Assembly: GCA_034509495.1 (NCBI GenBank)
Contig: CM067506.1
Coordinates: 18,928,353 to 18,992,352, forward strand
Length of the DNA stretch: 64,000 nucleotides
Source of the DNA: Acestrorhynchus altus
Taxonomy: Eukaryota > Chordata > Actinopteri > Characiformes > Acestrorhynchidae
Direction: 5' to 3'
A program made the position numbers and the translations under genes. Positions 10,650 through 23,728 of this stretch are shown here, piece after piece. The stretch's first letter is position 1, and each line of letters begins with the position of its first letter. The notes below the pieces were generated by a model. The model was not told the origin of the DNA, did not search any database, and was given only the letters and a program-made list of their open reading frames with translations.

Positions 10650-13100
10650 CACCTATTAGGCCTGTTAGAGACATGTTAAACTGAACCATCACCCCTAGTA
10701 CCATCGATATGTATATATTAGTTAATGTATTTTTTTCTTCCCAGTATCCTAAGGTTATATATCGAAGTATGTAAACACGACTTGCTTGTTTTGTTACAGG
10801 GTTAAAGAAAAGCTTGCACAGCTTATGCTAGTCTCTTCCCATGATCTGAGAGTCTGGCACTTGCAGGCCCTGGGAGGGCCCCCCTGCTGGGCCATTTACC
10901 AGCGCCTCAGACTCTTTGTTTAGCTGCAGAATCACTCTTAAAGAGTGCGCCTGTGTTTGGCATGCCTCTGGGAGGAGAAACTTCTGGCTGTGGTGAAGTG
11001 AGGGCTCTTTACTGGCTACGTCTCTCACTTTCTCACGAGCTGCTCTGCAGAAGAGCACCGCGTTTGAAGGCTCAATATGGCCTGACCCCCGCTCTCAAGC
11101 CGAGCGTGTCGGAATAGTAATGAGGATCTTGTGGAGTGATGAGAGGTTAAATAAAGTCTTCATAAGCTGTCTGTTAGCATTTGTTTATTTATTTATTTAT
11201 TTATGAGCCCAATGTTTTGGGTGCCACTTTCCTCAATTATATCCCCGGACAGAGCTTGTCTTGTTTTTTTTTTTTCTTCCTCATCCTCTTCTGAGGCAGC
11301 TGTGTGGGCGGCCATTGTCTGGACTCAGATTGCTGCTTTAGCTCAGTGGCCACCCTCATTAATCATCCCTTCAGACTATTTATAATGCCAGAGCAGCGCG
11401 CCGTTGGCTTTTGTCATGGTGGCACCCTGTTTGGTGGCGGGAGGAAGCCTAATTATTAACTGTTAAAATGACAGTCCGTGCTGTTCCATCAGCCGGCAGA
11501 TTGACAGGCAGAGTGAGAGAAAGGCCATGAAACAGCAGTGAGCCACCTGACCCATTTTTCCCCCTTTCCTCTTCCCCTCCGCTTTCTTCTCTTCCTCCTC
11601 CTCCTCACAAAGTCCCGGCAAAAATGTGTCCCGCTTATTTGTTGTTGTTGTTGTTGTTTTTGTGTGTGTGTATGTTCTGTTCCACAGCGGCCTGCTATCT
11701 GGAGAGCAAACAGCCACTGCTGTGCTCTGAGCCAGATGATAGATGGCATTATGTTTCATTTGAGCCTGACGACGGTGAGGACTGTTTGCCTGGGTTTTAT
11801 TGTTTGACAGGTGAAGTAAGAGTGAGTTAGTTTAGATATGTAAATGGATCGCGTCTCAAAATAGAAGCGTGCGTGGCTGCAATTAGTGCCTGATTTGTCT
11901 GACAGTTGTAATTTCCCTCCATTGTATAGACGGCCTCTTGTTTGAGGCGAAAAGGATGGTATCTTCTCCTACAGAGCTGCTGGCGGTGTCGCAAATAATG
12001 CAACAACATCATTTAGAGAACAGTGTGCCTGTCAATCAAACTTTACACTTGACTTCTGCAGCTGGGGGCGTGTTTTTCCCCCCCGTCTCAGGGGTTAATG
12101 CAGTGTTTTATAAGTTGCGGTGTGAATTACTGCGGCATGCTGATAGTGTTGAGACAGAAAGTGGACTGGTGAGGAGAGGACTGCTGGGAAACATGAGCGC
12201 AATCTCGCCTGTGCCGAATGACAGTCTTTGTTATTTGTCTTCTGACACCATGGCAGACAGCTATCAGGAAGAAAGAGAACTCACTGTGAGCTGGTACAAA
12301 AAAAATTGAGAGTCAGACTTTTTTTTTCCTCCTCCCTCCTCCCCCTTTCTCCCTAAGCTTGAGATCCCCAAATAATGAAAGGGATCAAGTTGCTGTCACT
12401 GTCACAGTACAAACATAAACTTTTCTGGCACCTAATAAATAGGCAGCGTGGCATTGTTTTCAGAGCCAGACAGGTGTGTCTGGTACACTGCTGATGGTTT
12501 ATATTATTCTGCTGGGGAAGCGTGTTTGCTTTCTTGTCATATATTGTCACACATCTCTCTCGTGAGAGGAGGGCGCCTTGAAAGATGGCCAACAGTAATT
12601 ATACACGTGCCTCCCATCGCCACCTTGTTGTGTTTTGTTCATCTTCTGTTAGGAGCTGTGCCGATAGCTCACATCCTTATGGCAGTAGCTGCTGAGCGCC
12701 GTGTCCATTGGCTGGTGTGTTTCCACTTGTTAAGCAGCACGCTGATTGTTAAGCACTCGTTAGCTGCTTCACCGACAAGCAGAAGGTTGTGGAGCAGGCC
12801 ATGAGCGCTGGTTATTCATCGCCACAGCATAGTTAAAAGCCCTGATCCCGGCAAAGGCGATGACATTGTTTGCACCTGAATGGCAGGTACATCAACATCT
12901 CCTTGTAAGCGTCTGAAAAGCGAGACAGTGGAATCCTTTGTTCTCTTCCACAGCCCACTTGGGGCTTTGACAGCCTGTTGATGGATATTATCATTCTTAA
13001 TTTCAGTAAATAGTGCCATGACAGATTGAGGATCTGTTTCCTTTCAGTGCTCCAGCACTCATTTATCTCTCCTCAGCTCTCTGGCACTCTTGAGAAAATG
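10650..13100. other. Putative cluster of conserved non-coding (regulatory) elements
   Basis: Complex, repeat-poor sequence contrasts with the repeat-rich flanks. It holds many TAATTA/ATTA cores, for example CCTCATTAATCATCCC near 11,355 and GCCTAATTATTAAC near 11,448. It also has AGCTGCTGGCGGTGTCGCAA near 11,974 and GTGCCTGTCAATCAAAC near 12,025. Open frames in it are short and show no protein family. The block resembles vertebrate developmental enhancer clusters. Conservation is inferred from appearance and has not been measured. Confidence 0.4.
11185..11204 (+). repeat. (TTTA)n short tandem repeat
   Basis: Five TTTA units inside the complex block. Confidence 0.85.
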
Positions 13101-13990
13101 CAAGGCCGGAAGTGAGGAGCAACTTCAGTACTCGGGAAGGTTTCTGCTCCAGTTCATTCTGTTCTTTATCGAGGGGAGACTATGGCTTAGCTCAGTAGCA
13201 GCACTGGCCCTTGCTGAATATGTTTGGACAACTTCTGATAGCACTCTGTCACTTGAAGGCTTTGTGTGCCACTCTTATTCATACAGTGTAAACTGCACTT
13301 TAAGTGATATCACCCAGAATGGGTTTTCCAGGTTGAGGACATCTTTCAGTATAACAGCAGTGTCCTTTTATCTTGAGAGCATTGTGAGGCATTGTGTTGC
13401 ATTTAACCTTCACTACTGTGAAGAATCGAGTGCCAGCGGAGGCCAGATCTCTAGCTGGCCAAGTCACACACTTGAGAATAGGCCAAGGCAAGCCGCGCAT
13501 CCTGAATATGTGAATATGAAGATAAAAAAAACAGCATTTGTAAAAAATAAGACTTGTATGGATCATATAGCAAAAATATTACATTATTATACCATATTAC
13601 ATTCATTAATAATCGCTTTACAATATGGATTTTGAGTTATGCCTCACAGAATTTTGTGTTTATGGAATAGACAAAATTGACCACCAGTCTCTGTCCCAGT
13701 TTTATATTACACACTGTATAGAATCTAATAGGGCTTGGCAAGTTAGTACATAGAACTATTAATGTACTAACCCATTTTGTACTAACAGGATTTGGTATAA
13801 CATTGTTATGCTAATATATGCTGTTGTTTACCAATTTTTCCAGATATGTGGAGCTCCTCCTATTCCATTTCACATTGCATTGTGGGAGAATAGTGTTCAT
13901 GATGACCACACTCAAAAACCAACCTGTTCTACATATGCATTGTGGATGTTTGAGTTGTGGCAATGAGGTGGTGGGGAGCCGTAAAACCTC
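13100..13990. other. Non-coding, nothing firmly recognised
   Basis: There is one longish open frame (13,090-13,635), but it has no recognisable domain, no supporting splice signals and an AT-rich end. I treat it as chance. Confidence 0.5.
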
Positions 13991-14190
13991 CGAACTCCTT
14001 CCGTTTATGGATGATGGAAGACACTGTGCTCACTGGAACCTTCAAATTAGCAGATTTTTTTGTACCTTCCACAGATCTGTTTCTCGATACAATCCAAAAC
14101 AAACTCGATACGATATAGACTTGGAGGTCCACAAACATGGCTTGGCTTGTTCTCTGAAATACTGTTTACACTGGGACCTTATATAAACAA
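13990..14190 (+). mobile_element. Interspersed repeat fragment (fish DNA-transposon 3' type)
   Basis: CTCCTTCCGTTTATGGATGATGG, TTTCTCGATACAATCC and TGGGACCTTATATAAACA occur in the order known for a dispersed fish repeat usually found inside Tc1-type elements. There is no terminal repeat on either side, so this is an isolated, diverged fragment. Confidence 0.5.
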
Positions 14191-14199
14191 GCATGTGTC

Positions 14200-14203
<4 letters not shown>

Positions 14204-14231
<28 letters not shown>
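14204..14231 (+). repeat. (TA)n microsatellite
   Basis: About thirteen TA units immediately downstream of the repeat fragment. Confidence 0.95.
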
Positions 14232-14235
<4 letters not shown>

Positions 14236-14369
14236 AACATATTAGAATTTAATCAATAACACAAACAAAATACCTATATTAAACTATACTAGTTTAATAT
14301 ATACTATATACTAATAATGTGCTGTTTATGTCTCTTATTGACCACTTTCAGTAAACTCCCACATTGCAG

Positions 14370-14409
14370 GCTAGAAAAAGTAAGTGAACCCCTTGAATTT
14401 AATTTCCTG
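14370..14409 (+). mobile_element. Possible Tc1-type transposon end
   Basis: AGAAAAAGTAAGTGAACCCC followed by TTGAATTTAATTTCC resembles the end of a fish Tc1 family. No partner end or transposase is found nearby. Confidence 0.35.
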
Positions 14410-15238
14410 TAGAAAATTAATCAGCAATTATTATGTCCTTTGCTAATTGAATGCGGTGTGTTAAAGCTGAAAGGAGGATTTATTAAACTCTCCTTCTTCA
14501 CAATTAACATGTTCATCAGTCTGTGAGCTGTGCTGAGAGCAAGGGGAGACCTGTAATTGAAAAACATGCTGCTCTGTCAGCAGGTGATGGCAGCCAGGCA
14601 CACCTGACTGAAGGGATGAGGTTATGGAGAGCGAAGGGTGGAAGTAAACATATGAAAACATATCAGTAGATCCGAGCTGTGGTGAAGAGGCCTATGTTAA
14701 ATTCTTAAAGGGTGCAGCTGGTGAGTTGGTACTCATACAGTATCCAAAGACAAATAGAGGTATTTACATCTCTTCCATCCTCACTATCTAAGTACGTAAA
14801 TCTCCAATTGAATTTGATTATGAAGCTTTACAAAATTAATTTGATGCATCATGAGACTTCACAAGTTTCATGCAAATTCTATTTGCTTATTGTTTGAGAC
14901 ATTTAAATATATTCTCTAATAATTTATTAGATTTATTATATTTGATTTTGCTTTGGGAAATAACATTAAGTAGTAGTGAATATAAACAGATCAAACTTTG
15001 TGTTGGCTATAATGTGTAATATTACTCTTTTTCACAAGTTAATGTAAGATCATATATGTGCTCTGAATCTTTCCTCCTCTTTTGTGAAGTAAGCTTTTCG
15101 CCAACTTGGGAAAAATAGAACTGCCAAAAAGTAAGAAAATGATAATTGGTAAAATCATAGGTAATTGGAGAACCTACTGATAGCAAAGCTACTCAGAATG
15201 ACTTAATGAATTATCAAAATGCATTGATTACAGTAATT
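14410..15238. other. Non-coding, nothing recognised
   Basis: AT-rich sequence with no repeat family, exon or RNA gene that I can support. Confidence 0.5.
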
Positions 15239-16188
15239 CACTGCCTCTTGTGGCTTATTGCTTTAGTACAGGTTCACAAAACTGGTGTTAGAGTATCCTG
15301 TATATTTCAGTGCTTTTCCTGCTTTAACATGCTCAGGAAGTGCTTATTCATGTTACATTTAACGCAGACAACACTTGAATGTGACATCAAGTTACAGTAA
15401 ATGTACAAATGCAACTGAATGTCACTTTTCACACTGTATTGAATGAATTGTAAATAAATACTCAAAATATATTTTTTCATTTCAAGAAATTAAGTACATG
15501 AAAAAATCAGAACATCTTAAAATAACTGTGTCTAATAAATTGTATCATAGTGGTGCTTGATATTACTGATTTTCTAGAGAAAACGTTAAATGTATCTGCA
15601 TGGCTATGGTTGACCCTCCTCAACTCATAGGCTAACCAGTAAACTTATTGTTTTTTGTTTTGTTTGTTTTGTTTTTTTTGGTTGAAGGGACTTTATATAT
15701 AAACAGATGCCAAGTTGAGCATCACGAGAACCCTCATACATATTTCAACCATGATTTATAATGTCTCTGGTTTTACCACACAAAAAACCATTTCATCGAC
15801 CTCAGGATGACGGGACACCAGGACAGCCATTCACCTATTAGTCACCTTATAGAAAAAGCATTTTTGCTTTCATAAAAATCATGTGTGTAATTAATCAGTA
15901 GAAACTTTACATCAAGAGAATATTCTTTAAACATCTCAAATGTTCGTCATACTTCATACACATCTACGTACTTTGATAACAAACATGGTACTTTATTGAA
16001 CCGGAACCGGTTCTTCTATGGCATCATTCAAAGAACTGTTTTTTGTGTGTTGCTGCCAACACACTTGATCCAAATAATCAGCTAATTAGCAACCACATCT
16101 AGAGTTGAAGTGGTTTTGTTAAAACAGGAACTTATATTTGCTGGGAACTCTAGCAACAGACTAAAGCAATAAGCCACAAGAGGCTGTG
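15239..16188. mobile_element. Putative DNA transposon with 25-base inverted ends
   Basis: GCCTCTTGTGGCTTATTGCTTTAGT begins at 15,243, and its exact complement begins at 16,161. The flanking bases extend the ends as CACT and CACA. The interior of about 950 bases has no transposase and contains pieces of two other dispersed repeats (near 15,990-16,045 and 16,050-16,140). The near-perfect ends suggest a more recent insertion than most elements here, or selection on the ends. The superfamily is unknown. Confidence 0.6.
16050..16140. repeat. Short palindromic dispersed repeat
   Basis: CCAACACACTTGATCCAAAT and the roughly complementary AGTTGAAGTGGTTTTGTTA form a degenerate hairpin of a type also seen at 41,449-41,512. 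It is non-coding. Confidence 0.5.
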
Positions 16189-16456
16189 TATTTTCATATC
16201 TTTCTCTCTATGTATCTTGATCATCAATCTATCATTGTTCATTAATTTCTGTCTGTTTTTACTGAAAGTAGATTCCCCAAATACTTATGTAATTTGAGTG
16301 ACGATCCTGAATGGTTTGTTTTCCAAAACTGCTATTAGCCCAACTGTAATTGACATGTTCACATAATGTAGAGAACAGTTGTCATTTTTAAGTTATAAAA
16401 GCTATAAGGTTTTCTCATGACAGTGACAATATGTTAGACCCATTTCCTTTAACACC

Positions 16457-16520
16457 CCCCAGCCCCCGCCCCCGTCCCACACCCCACCCCTTGTACTCTC
16501 TCCCTCTCTCCCCTGCCTGA
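16457..16520 (-). repeat. C-rich and CT-rich low-complexity tract
   Basis: CCCCCCAGCCCCCGCCCCCG passes into CT-rich sequence. The reverse-strand frame is a Gly/Arg/Glu-rich artefact. Confidence 0.8.
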
Positions 16521-17110
16521 CTCTCTTTGTCTCTTCCATATTAAGCTGACAGAACGGCTCATATCCTGTGTGGGGATGATAGATACGTCATTTCTGCAAG
16601 AAAACATGCTTGTCTTGTGCAGGTGCATGGGCTTCCTTTCTCTGTGAACAGACAATGTGCATGACACTCTTCCTCACTCGTCCCCGATAGTGCTGTGGCA
16701 CGCAGACTTTATCAAAGAAGGGATCTTTCACATGCAATTATGGCAGAAAATAAAGGTGATGAAGTGTGCTGTGGAGAGGGAAGCAGTGGATCAAAGGCCC
16801 CTTGTGAGCTCTGATTAGAGTAAGAGACCACTGCTCATCCCTGGGAATTCCACAGGTCTGCCTAGGACACAGGCAGACAAGATAATGGAGGTGGCGAGTG
16901 ACAGAGACTGATTATGAATGCAGGTTGTCTGACCTAGCCAGACTAGGCTGCTGATGTGGGGTTGGGCCAGCTGTGAACCTTCTAATCTCTGAAATCCTAT
17001 TTTATTTTTTATCTGCTTATTGAGGATAGATACTACAGCAAGTCGGGAGATTAGGAAGAGCTTCCTGATATTTTTTCTCATCATTTGATAATTTACCCTT
17101 AATGTCCCTG

Positions 17111-17290
17111 CACATAGACCCACTTTACACACTTTACCCATCCATGCAGTGAAATACACACATACACACTAGTGAATTCACACACTAGGGGACAGTGAGC
17201 ACACGTGCCTGGAGCAGTGGGCAGCCCTATCCACAGCACCCAGGCAGCAGCAGTTAGGTGCCTTGCTCCTGCCAGCTCCAGTCACAAGGA
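17111..17290 (-). repeat. tRNA-derived SINE, copy 2 (-)
   Basis: Read on the minus strand it shares the body of the 6.35 kb SINE: AGGGGACAGTGAGCACACG, GTGGGCAGCCCTATCCACAG and AGGTGCCTTGCTC appear on the plus strand in reverse family order. The head with the A/B boxes is truncated at 17,290, where Tc1 sequence begins. Confidence 0.8.
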
Positions 17291-17884
17291 TGCTCTTCCA
17301 TGAAAGCCATATTGTGTAGTTGTCACTGAACAGTAGAACAACCCTGTCTGCCTAATCTTCCTGAAGATCTTTTGCAGTCAAATGCTAAAGGACCCCTTAT
17401 TGTTTGTCTGTGTAACTATCCCATGAGCAGCTGTCCTGGAATATAATCTTTGTCTTCCAAACCTTATCTTGTCCTCCAATGTTCCTGTTAACTGATATTT
17501 CTTAATTACATTTTGATCAGAGAAAATGGCATTATTTGCTTTGCCATCTTCTCATAGCCTTCTCCTGCTTTGTGGAGTTCAGTCATTTTTATTTTCAGAG
17601 TTCTAAGCAACTGCTTAGAAGAACCCATGGCTAGTCTTTTTTGGGACAAGGTTAGAGGAGTCAGGGTTTTCATAAAGCTTTGACATTTGCTTCACCTGGC
17701 CTTTCCTATCAATGATTGTGAACAAGGTCTGAGACCTCACTCAAAGTTATTTGAGTGCTCAGATCTCTTAGGGTTACCAGCCTTTTGCAAGGTAGTTTTT
17801 CATTTTTCACTCTTAATTTTTCAACACCAAATTAATGCACCAATATTGCTTAACCAGTAGTGCCCAACCTTTTGCATGCCACTG
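17291..17884 (-). mobile_element. Tc1-like transposon remnant (-), DNA-binding half only
   Basis: The right boundary is a Tc1-type end, minus-strand CAGTGGCATGCAAAAGGTTG, next to a TA at 17885-17886. On the minus strand from about 17,630 a frame reads MGSSKQLLRTLKIK, then LHKAGEGYEKMAKQ, the N-terminal helix-turn-helix of a Tc1 transposase. It ends at a stop near ATCAAAATG-TAA. No DDE catalytic core remains. The left side abuts a SINE. Confidence 0.8.
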
Positions 17885-17886
17885 TA

Positions 17887-20800
17887 GAAACTACACACTA
17901 GCCTAGGGAGACTTGGCTAATTTAGGCATAAAATAAGCAGTTGTCCATCAGACAATTTGTTCTTTTAATTTTGTAGATCTGTATTGCAGCCTTTTACCTC
18001 TTTATTTGCTTTTATGTTATTTAGTGAACTGATTTTTGTTTGGTATTTTAAAATGCAATTTGTGCCTGTAAAGAGTTCTGTAACATTGTCTAATAGCATG
18101 CACTGGATATGTTTCACAGATATATTTAGCCCATTTAATGGGAGCTTTGCAATAAAAAACAAAATCATTAACAACTGTAAAATAATCAGTGCATGATAGA
18201 AGATGTGACTACTGCATCACAATGCTGAGGAAAAGACTTTAAATATTACTTTTATGTCAATAAAAAATATCTCCAAAATGTTGACTTTAGAGAAGGCAAG
18301 TATGTTAACTTTTGGAGTTTGTGTAAAATATGTGAAACTAAAATAATTTTATGGCATTTCTATTGGTCTATTTCTATATTAATTATCCAGAATTATTTAT
18401 TAAATGTACTGAGCAGCTACAGGATTCAAACCATGGAGAAAAATAAAAATGGACAAAAGTGGAGATACACATTTTTCATTGGACAACAGCGATTATCATA
18501 TGAAACTGCTTGTTTGTTTGAAATTGTTTGCTCAAATCATGAGTTCCCTATAGCAGTGCACTCTAATGTTGATTATGTTGAGGAAATTGTCATGAGGGAA
18601 GCATTTCAAATGCTAGTGCCATGAACGGACAGGTATTTGCTGATTTCCTAGGCCTTTCTACAGAATGGAAATGATTGCTGTAGCTGTATGATGTAGGTAA
18701 TGTCCCTATAGGTACTGTATAGGTACTGTATTGTGACTGTGCTGCTCTTCTGACTGGGCCTGCAGCTCTGTGCTCTGACAGCTGTCGTTCTCAGCCTGTC
18801 TGCTGGGGCCAGAATGCCTGGACAGTCTCTGCTTGGGTGCCAACTGATGGACGTTTACTCGGATCTTTTTAGCTGAGCCGGCGTAGAGATGAGTTGGACT
18901 GACTGTTACTGTCACCCCACTCTTTTCAGCACTGAGCTTCAGCTCCTCTCAAGGTCATGAGAAGAGCCTACTAAAGCTCCACCTGGATGACTTTCTTTTT
19001 TCAAGCCATGAGGGTTTTCTACAGACTCCTTTAGCAAATTCGAACAGTATTGAATTTCCAGTCTGCTGTTGGTTGTGTCTGACAGAATGTGCTGAAAGTT
19101 GCAAGACATTTTGGATTGTGTTCTGACAAACATGAGGGCAGTGGACATGAGTAGACTTCTCATTATAATCATCAGAGAGGGACAGTTACACAGTGTTTGG
19201 CATGATCACTCTCATTTTAACTCCTGACAGCTTTAATAAAAACAATTTACACTCCTCTCTTCTGCATATCAAAAGTGAAAGAGGTTTGACTGACTTCCCA
19301 AAGAGCATTCTGACATTTGAAAAAAAAGGACGACAAGAGACGATACTAATTTGATGCCTGCAATACAAAAGCACTGTTGAATTGATCCAAGTCACATCCT
19401 TGTCAAGTAGCTCAAGAAAACTGAGCATTTTTATCACAACAAGAAGTTAGACATCAGTGTAATTCTCAATTCAATTGTCAACAAGCACAACCTTGCATTT
19501 TATGGAAGCATGGGCTTTCAAGTGAAGGTCTGATTTTTTTTTTTTTGAAGGTGGGAGTTTTAGGTGTAGATAAGAGTTTTTAGTTTTAGAAGGTAGGAGG
19601 CTCAGTGTTAAAGAGCCTTAGCCAAGCCACTACTGGATGTCACAAAATGTGTTTAATTGGATATGATTAGGGCTCTTGGAAAGCCAATTCCACTTTTCTT
19701 CAGAGAAAAAGGGAGCGAGTGTAATTGTGCTGTGTAATCCGCTGCGGTGTTGCTCTTTCATGTGCATGAGGAGATCAGAAAAGAGAGATTTGCAGGCCGG
19801 ACCTCCGTAAGCTCAACATGTCTGCTATAAGGAATTTCAAGCCCATCTGTTGGGCCTTATTCTGCTGAAGGGTCAGAACCTTTCTGGGGTCAGTTGGCAG
19901 CATCTCCCCTTATAAGCTTCTGATTGAGTGAAATAAAGGAGTCATAGTGCATGTGCATTCAATGAGGATAAGTATGGCCCTATTACAAAAGACATAAGAA
20001 GAGAAGGAGGAGTTAGTGATGGATACATTTATCTTGTACCGTGTACCTGGACATTTATCTACTTTCATCCAAATACACTCTATAATGATAAAATCTATGT
20101 TTTCTTCACAGGTTTGATATGCTTTACACAACATATATATTGTTTTAGCACACAATTTGATTTAAAATTAGTATCACAGTCTGCATCATAACTGCAGTTA
20201 ATTTGTTTAATTTAATAATAATGTTATTATTTCTTAATTATATTTTTGATGTGAGGTTTGGATATATGTAATGTTTATAAGATTTTGGAAAATTTGAACC
20301 CTTTTGTGCATGGTGACCAATGCAGTAGACAGCTAATTAATAGTGATTATTTTCTATGTGCATTGTTATTTATTTATTTATTTGTTTATTATTTATATTT
20401 TGCCTGAAGTGTTTCTTGAGAATCACTCATTTATTTCTTTATATAGTTAATTGTTTATTTATAATTTATTTCTTTGAAAACACAGGGACTGTGTCCTCGC
20501 AGGGCAGTTACAGACTACAGTTAATGTATTTATTTCCTCATAACCAGACCAGTACATTGGTCAATTGTAATATTTAGCAATAGCTTTAAAATTTCCATTT
20601 CATCTGTTTAAAAAAATCTTGCAGGTGAACATCTGAGTGGACACATGGATAATTCTTAAACAATTGCATTAAAAAGCCACATTCATACAATATTCAATAG
20701 TTTAATCAGCCTGTAAGGAGAAAACAATTGTTTGGAAAAAAATCTGATTCATGTTGTCATAATTCATGGGTGAAAGGGTTAACATTACCAATACTACTAT

Positions 20801-21330
20801 AATGATTCTAAACCAGTTAGCAGAGAAATGATATTTTTACTTTTTAATAAATTATATAATAAATGATCAAAAATAACTAGATTAAAATAAAATACAATAA
20901 AATAAAAGATTTCATAAAATAAACAAAATATATCCATATATATATAAGAAGATCAAATAGGCATATTTTAAGTAACATACAATATAAAATAAAATATCTC
21001 GTGTCATTATTCTTCCTGGAAAAATATTGTTTGCTTTCCAGTTATTGTTGTTCCTCAGACTGGTTTAAAGGTTGGTCAACACAGCTGTAGGATGGCTTGA
21101 ATGTGCCGAGTTCTCCATTAAACTTTGAACAGATCGCCAACTGTCCCATGGCTGTGAGATCTATATGCTGTGCCCCAAGCTACCCTGAGGAGAAACACAA
21201 ACATACCTACCTCAGATACACATACACACACTTCAGCTAAAAAAAAACAAACATTTTCTCACATGCTGTATCATATACTCTCTCAAACACCACTTTTCCA
21301 CTCCCAAATCCTCACCCCCTTTTTATTTTT
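17887..21330. other. AT-rich non-coding, mostly unrecognised
   Basis: This long stretch has no supported exon. 18,353-18,491 resembles part of the 10 kb MITE. 18,700-18,930 and 19,600-19,900 are more complex but unassigned. 20,160-21,000 is very AT-rich. Confidence 0.5.
18353..18491 (+). repeat. Dispersed repeat related to interior of the 10 kb MITE
   Basis: GCATTTCTATTGGTCTATT, then CAGCTACAGG and CATGGAGAAAAATAAAAATG, match 10,252-10,370 in order with small changes. Upstream, TTAACTTTTGGAG (18,305) resembles the left end of that element. No right end is visible. Confidence 0.55.
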
Positions 21331-21337
21331 ACAGAGG

Positions 21338-22240
<903 letters not shown>

Positions 22241-22241
22241 T

Positions 22242-22474
22242 GCAGTGAAACACACACATACACGTTAGTGAATTCACACAGCAGTGGGCAGCCCTATCCA
22301 TGGTACCCAGGGAGCAGCTTGGGCTTTACATTCCATGCTCAAGGGCACTTTAGTCATGTCCTGCCAGTTCAGAGTATTGAACCAACAATACCCTGAACTG
22401 TATTTGTCTTTGGACAAACAATACCCTGAACTGCCACAAAGCTGGTTCCTTAACCACCAGGCCATAGCTGCCCC
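22242..22474 (-). repeat. tRNA-derived SINE, copy 3 (-), with internal duplication
   Basis: On the minus strand the A-box-like GGCCTGGTGGTTAAGGA is preserved at the 22,474 side. The body GTGGGCAGCCCTATCCATGG and ATGCTCAAGGGCACTT are present on the plus strand. Where the B box should lie, AACAATACCCTGAACTG occurs twice (22384-22400 and 22417-22433), a 33-base tandem duplication. Confidence 0.8.
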
Positions 22475-23658
22475 AAATGTACATGGGGTTCGAACCCCTG
22501 GCCCCTGTGAATAAGAGGCTCTACTGGCTTTCATCACAGGGTTGTGTATATGTACATTTTGAGGGTGTGTTAAAATAACTAGTCAGAACTAGTATGTATC
22601 AGCTCTGGGATTTTGGAATTTTACAAAGTGTTATAGCTACTGTTTTGGTTATACTGAATTTTCTTTTGAACAAAGAGACAACAGTGTGTGAGGTTCGTGG
22701 TTTGTCACATTCATGAATTGCACACTCAAAATTAAATTTTGCAAAGACAAACATGACATTCTAGAGTATGAAATGTTTATGTCACTATTTGCAAGATAAT
22801 ATAAGATGTTTTCTGCTGTAAATGGAATTTGTACTGGCATATACTGTAGTATATACATAAAGGGTCATTGTTCTATGCATCATTCATAAACAGTAGAACT
22901 TAGGACAAAGGCCTAGTGTAGAAAGATATAGAAACACAGGGGTATTGCCTTTTAAATATGCTATTAAATGCTTATGCATGTGTTATGAAGTGCCTGTTAT
23001 ATAAGCCTTAAAAATAAAGTGTAATTGAATTTTCTTTTATGATCTTCAGTCAAGCTGATGGCTCTCTTAACCTCTTAAACCCTCGGTTTGAAATCTTGCT
23101 ATTCATTAAATACCACAGACAAAATTGATTACACAAGTGTGTTTGGAAATGTGTTGATACTGTCTGGAAAATAAATATGTGTGAAAAGGCTGTTTAGAGG
23201 TTCACTAAAGAACAATTCACTAGATCGTAATTGAAAGTTGAAGTTCTTCTATTGGTGGATCTTCTATTCAATGGTAGCAAAGAACCCTCTTTAACCAACT
23301 TCATTTTACTGGTGTAAGAGAGTGAAGAACCAATGTGATGGGCCAAATGCAGGCCTTTTGGAGTTGAGAGTAGAAAAATGCAAATCCCATTTTTCAGTGG
23401 AAACCTGTTCTAAACCATTATACATGTTCTTCTCAAATTCGATTTATTGTAATTCAGTGTGCACATGGCTGACTTAATCATCACTGTGAACTGAGCATAA
23501 CCTTCCCAGATGCAGTTCTAGGAGAAAAATGACAAACAGGTGTCGTCCATCATGACTAAGTCATGTTGTTTTGGTGAGCTGTCTGTGCTCTTCAGTTCAG
23601 TGGTGGTTGTAAACTGTTGCTTATATCACAGAACAGCATGACCCTTTACTCAGGCAAG

Positions 23659-23670
<12 letters not shown>
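22475..23670. other. Non-coding with weak repeat traces
   Basis: TTAACCTCTTAAACCCTCGG at about 23,068 resembles a TTAA-type MITE end without a partner. AGTTCTTCTATTGGTGG and GGTAGCAAAGAACCCT (23,243-23,292) belong to a dispersed GGTTCTT-type fish repeat, also near 16,000 and 52,750. Confidence 0.4.

Positions 23671-23726
<56 letters not shown>
23671..23726 (+). repeat. (GA)n microsatellite
   Basis: About 28 uninterrupted GA units. Confidence 0.97.

Positions 23727-23728
<2 letters not shown>

Noticed and set aside
11489..11830. Overlapping frames on both strands near 11.6 kb, one with a Cys-rich tail
   Set aside because: The Leu and Cys/Val runs come from TTG and GT repeats. The remainder lies in a probable regulatory block with no consistent frame.
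13090..13635. 181-codon open frame, the longest in the window
   Set aside because: No domain, no signal peptide, no splice context, and the end is AT-rich with Ile/Lys. A frame of this length is expected by chance in 64 kb.
16449..16667. Gly/Arg-rich reverse-strand frame
   Set aside because: Low-complexity C-rich tract on the plus strand explains the composition.
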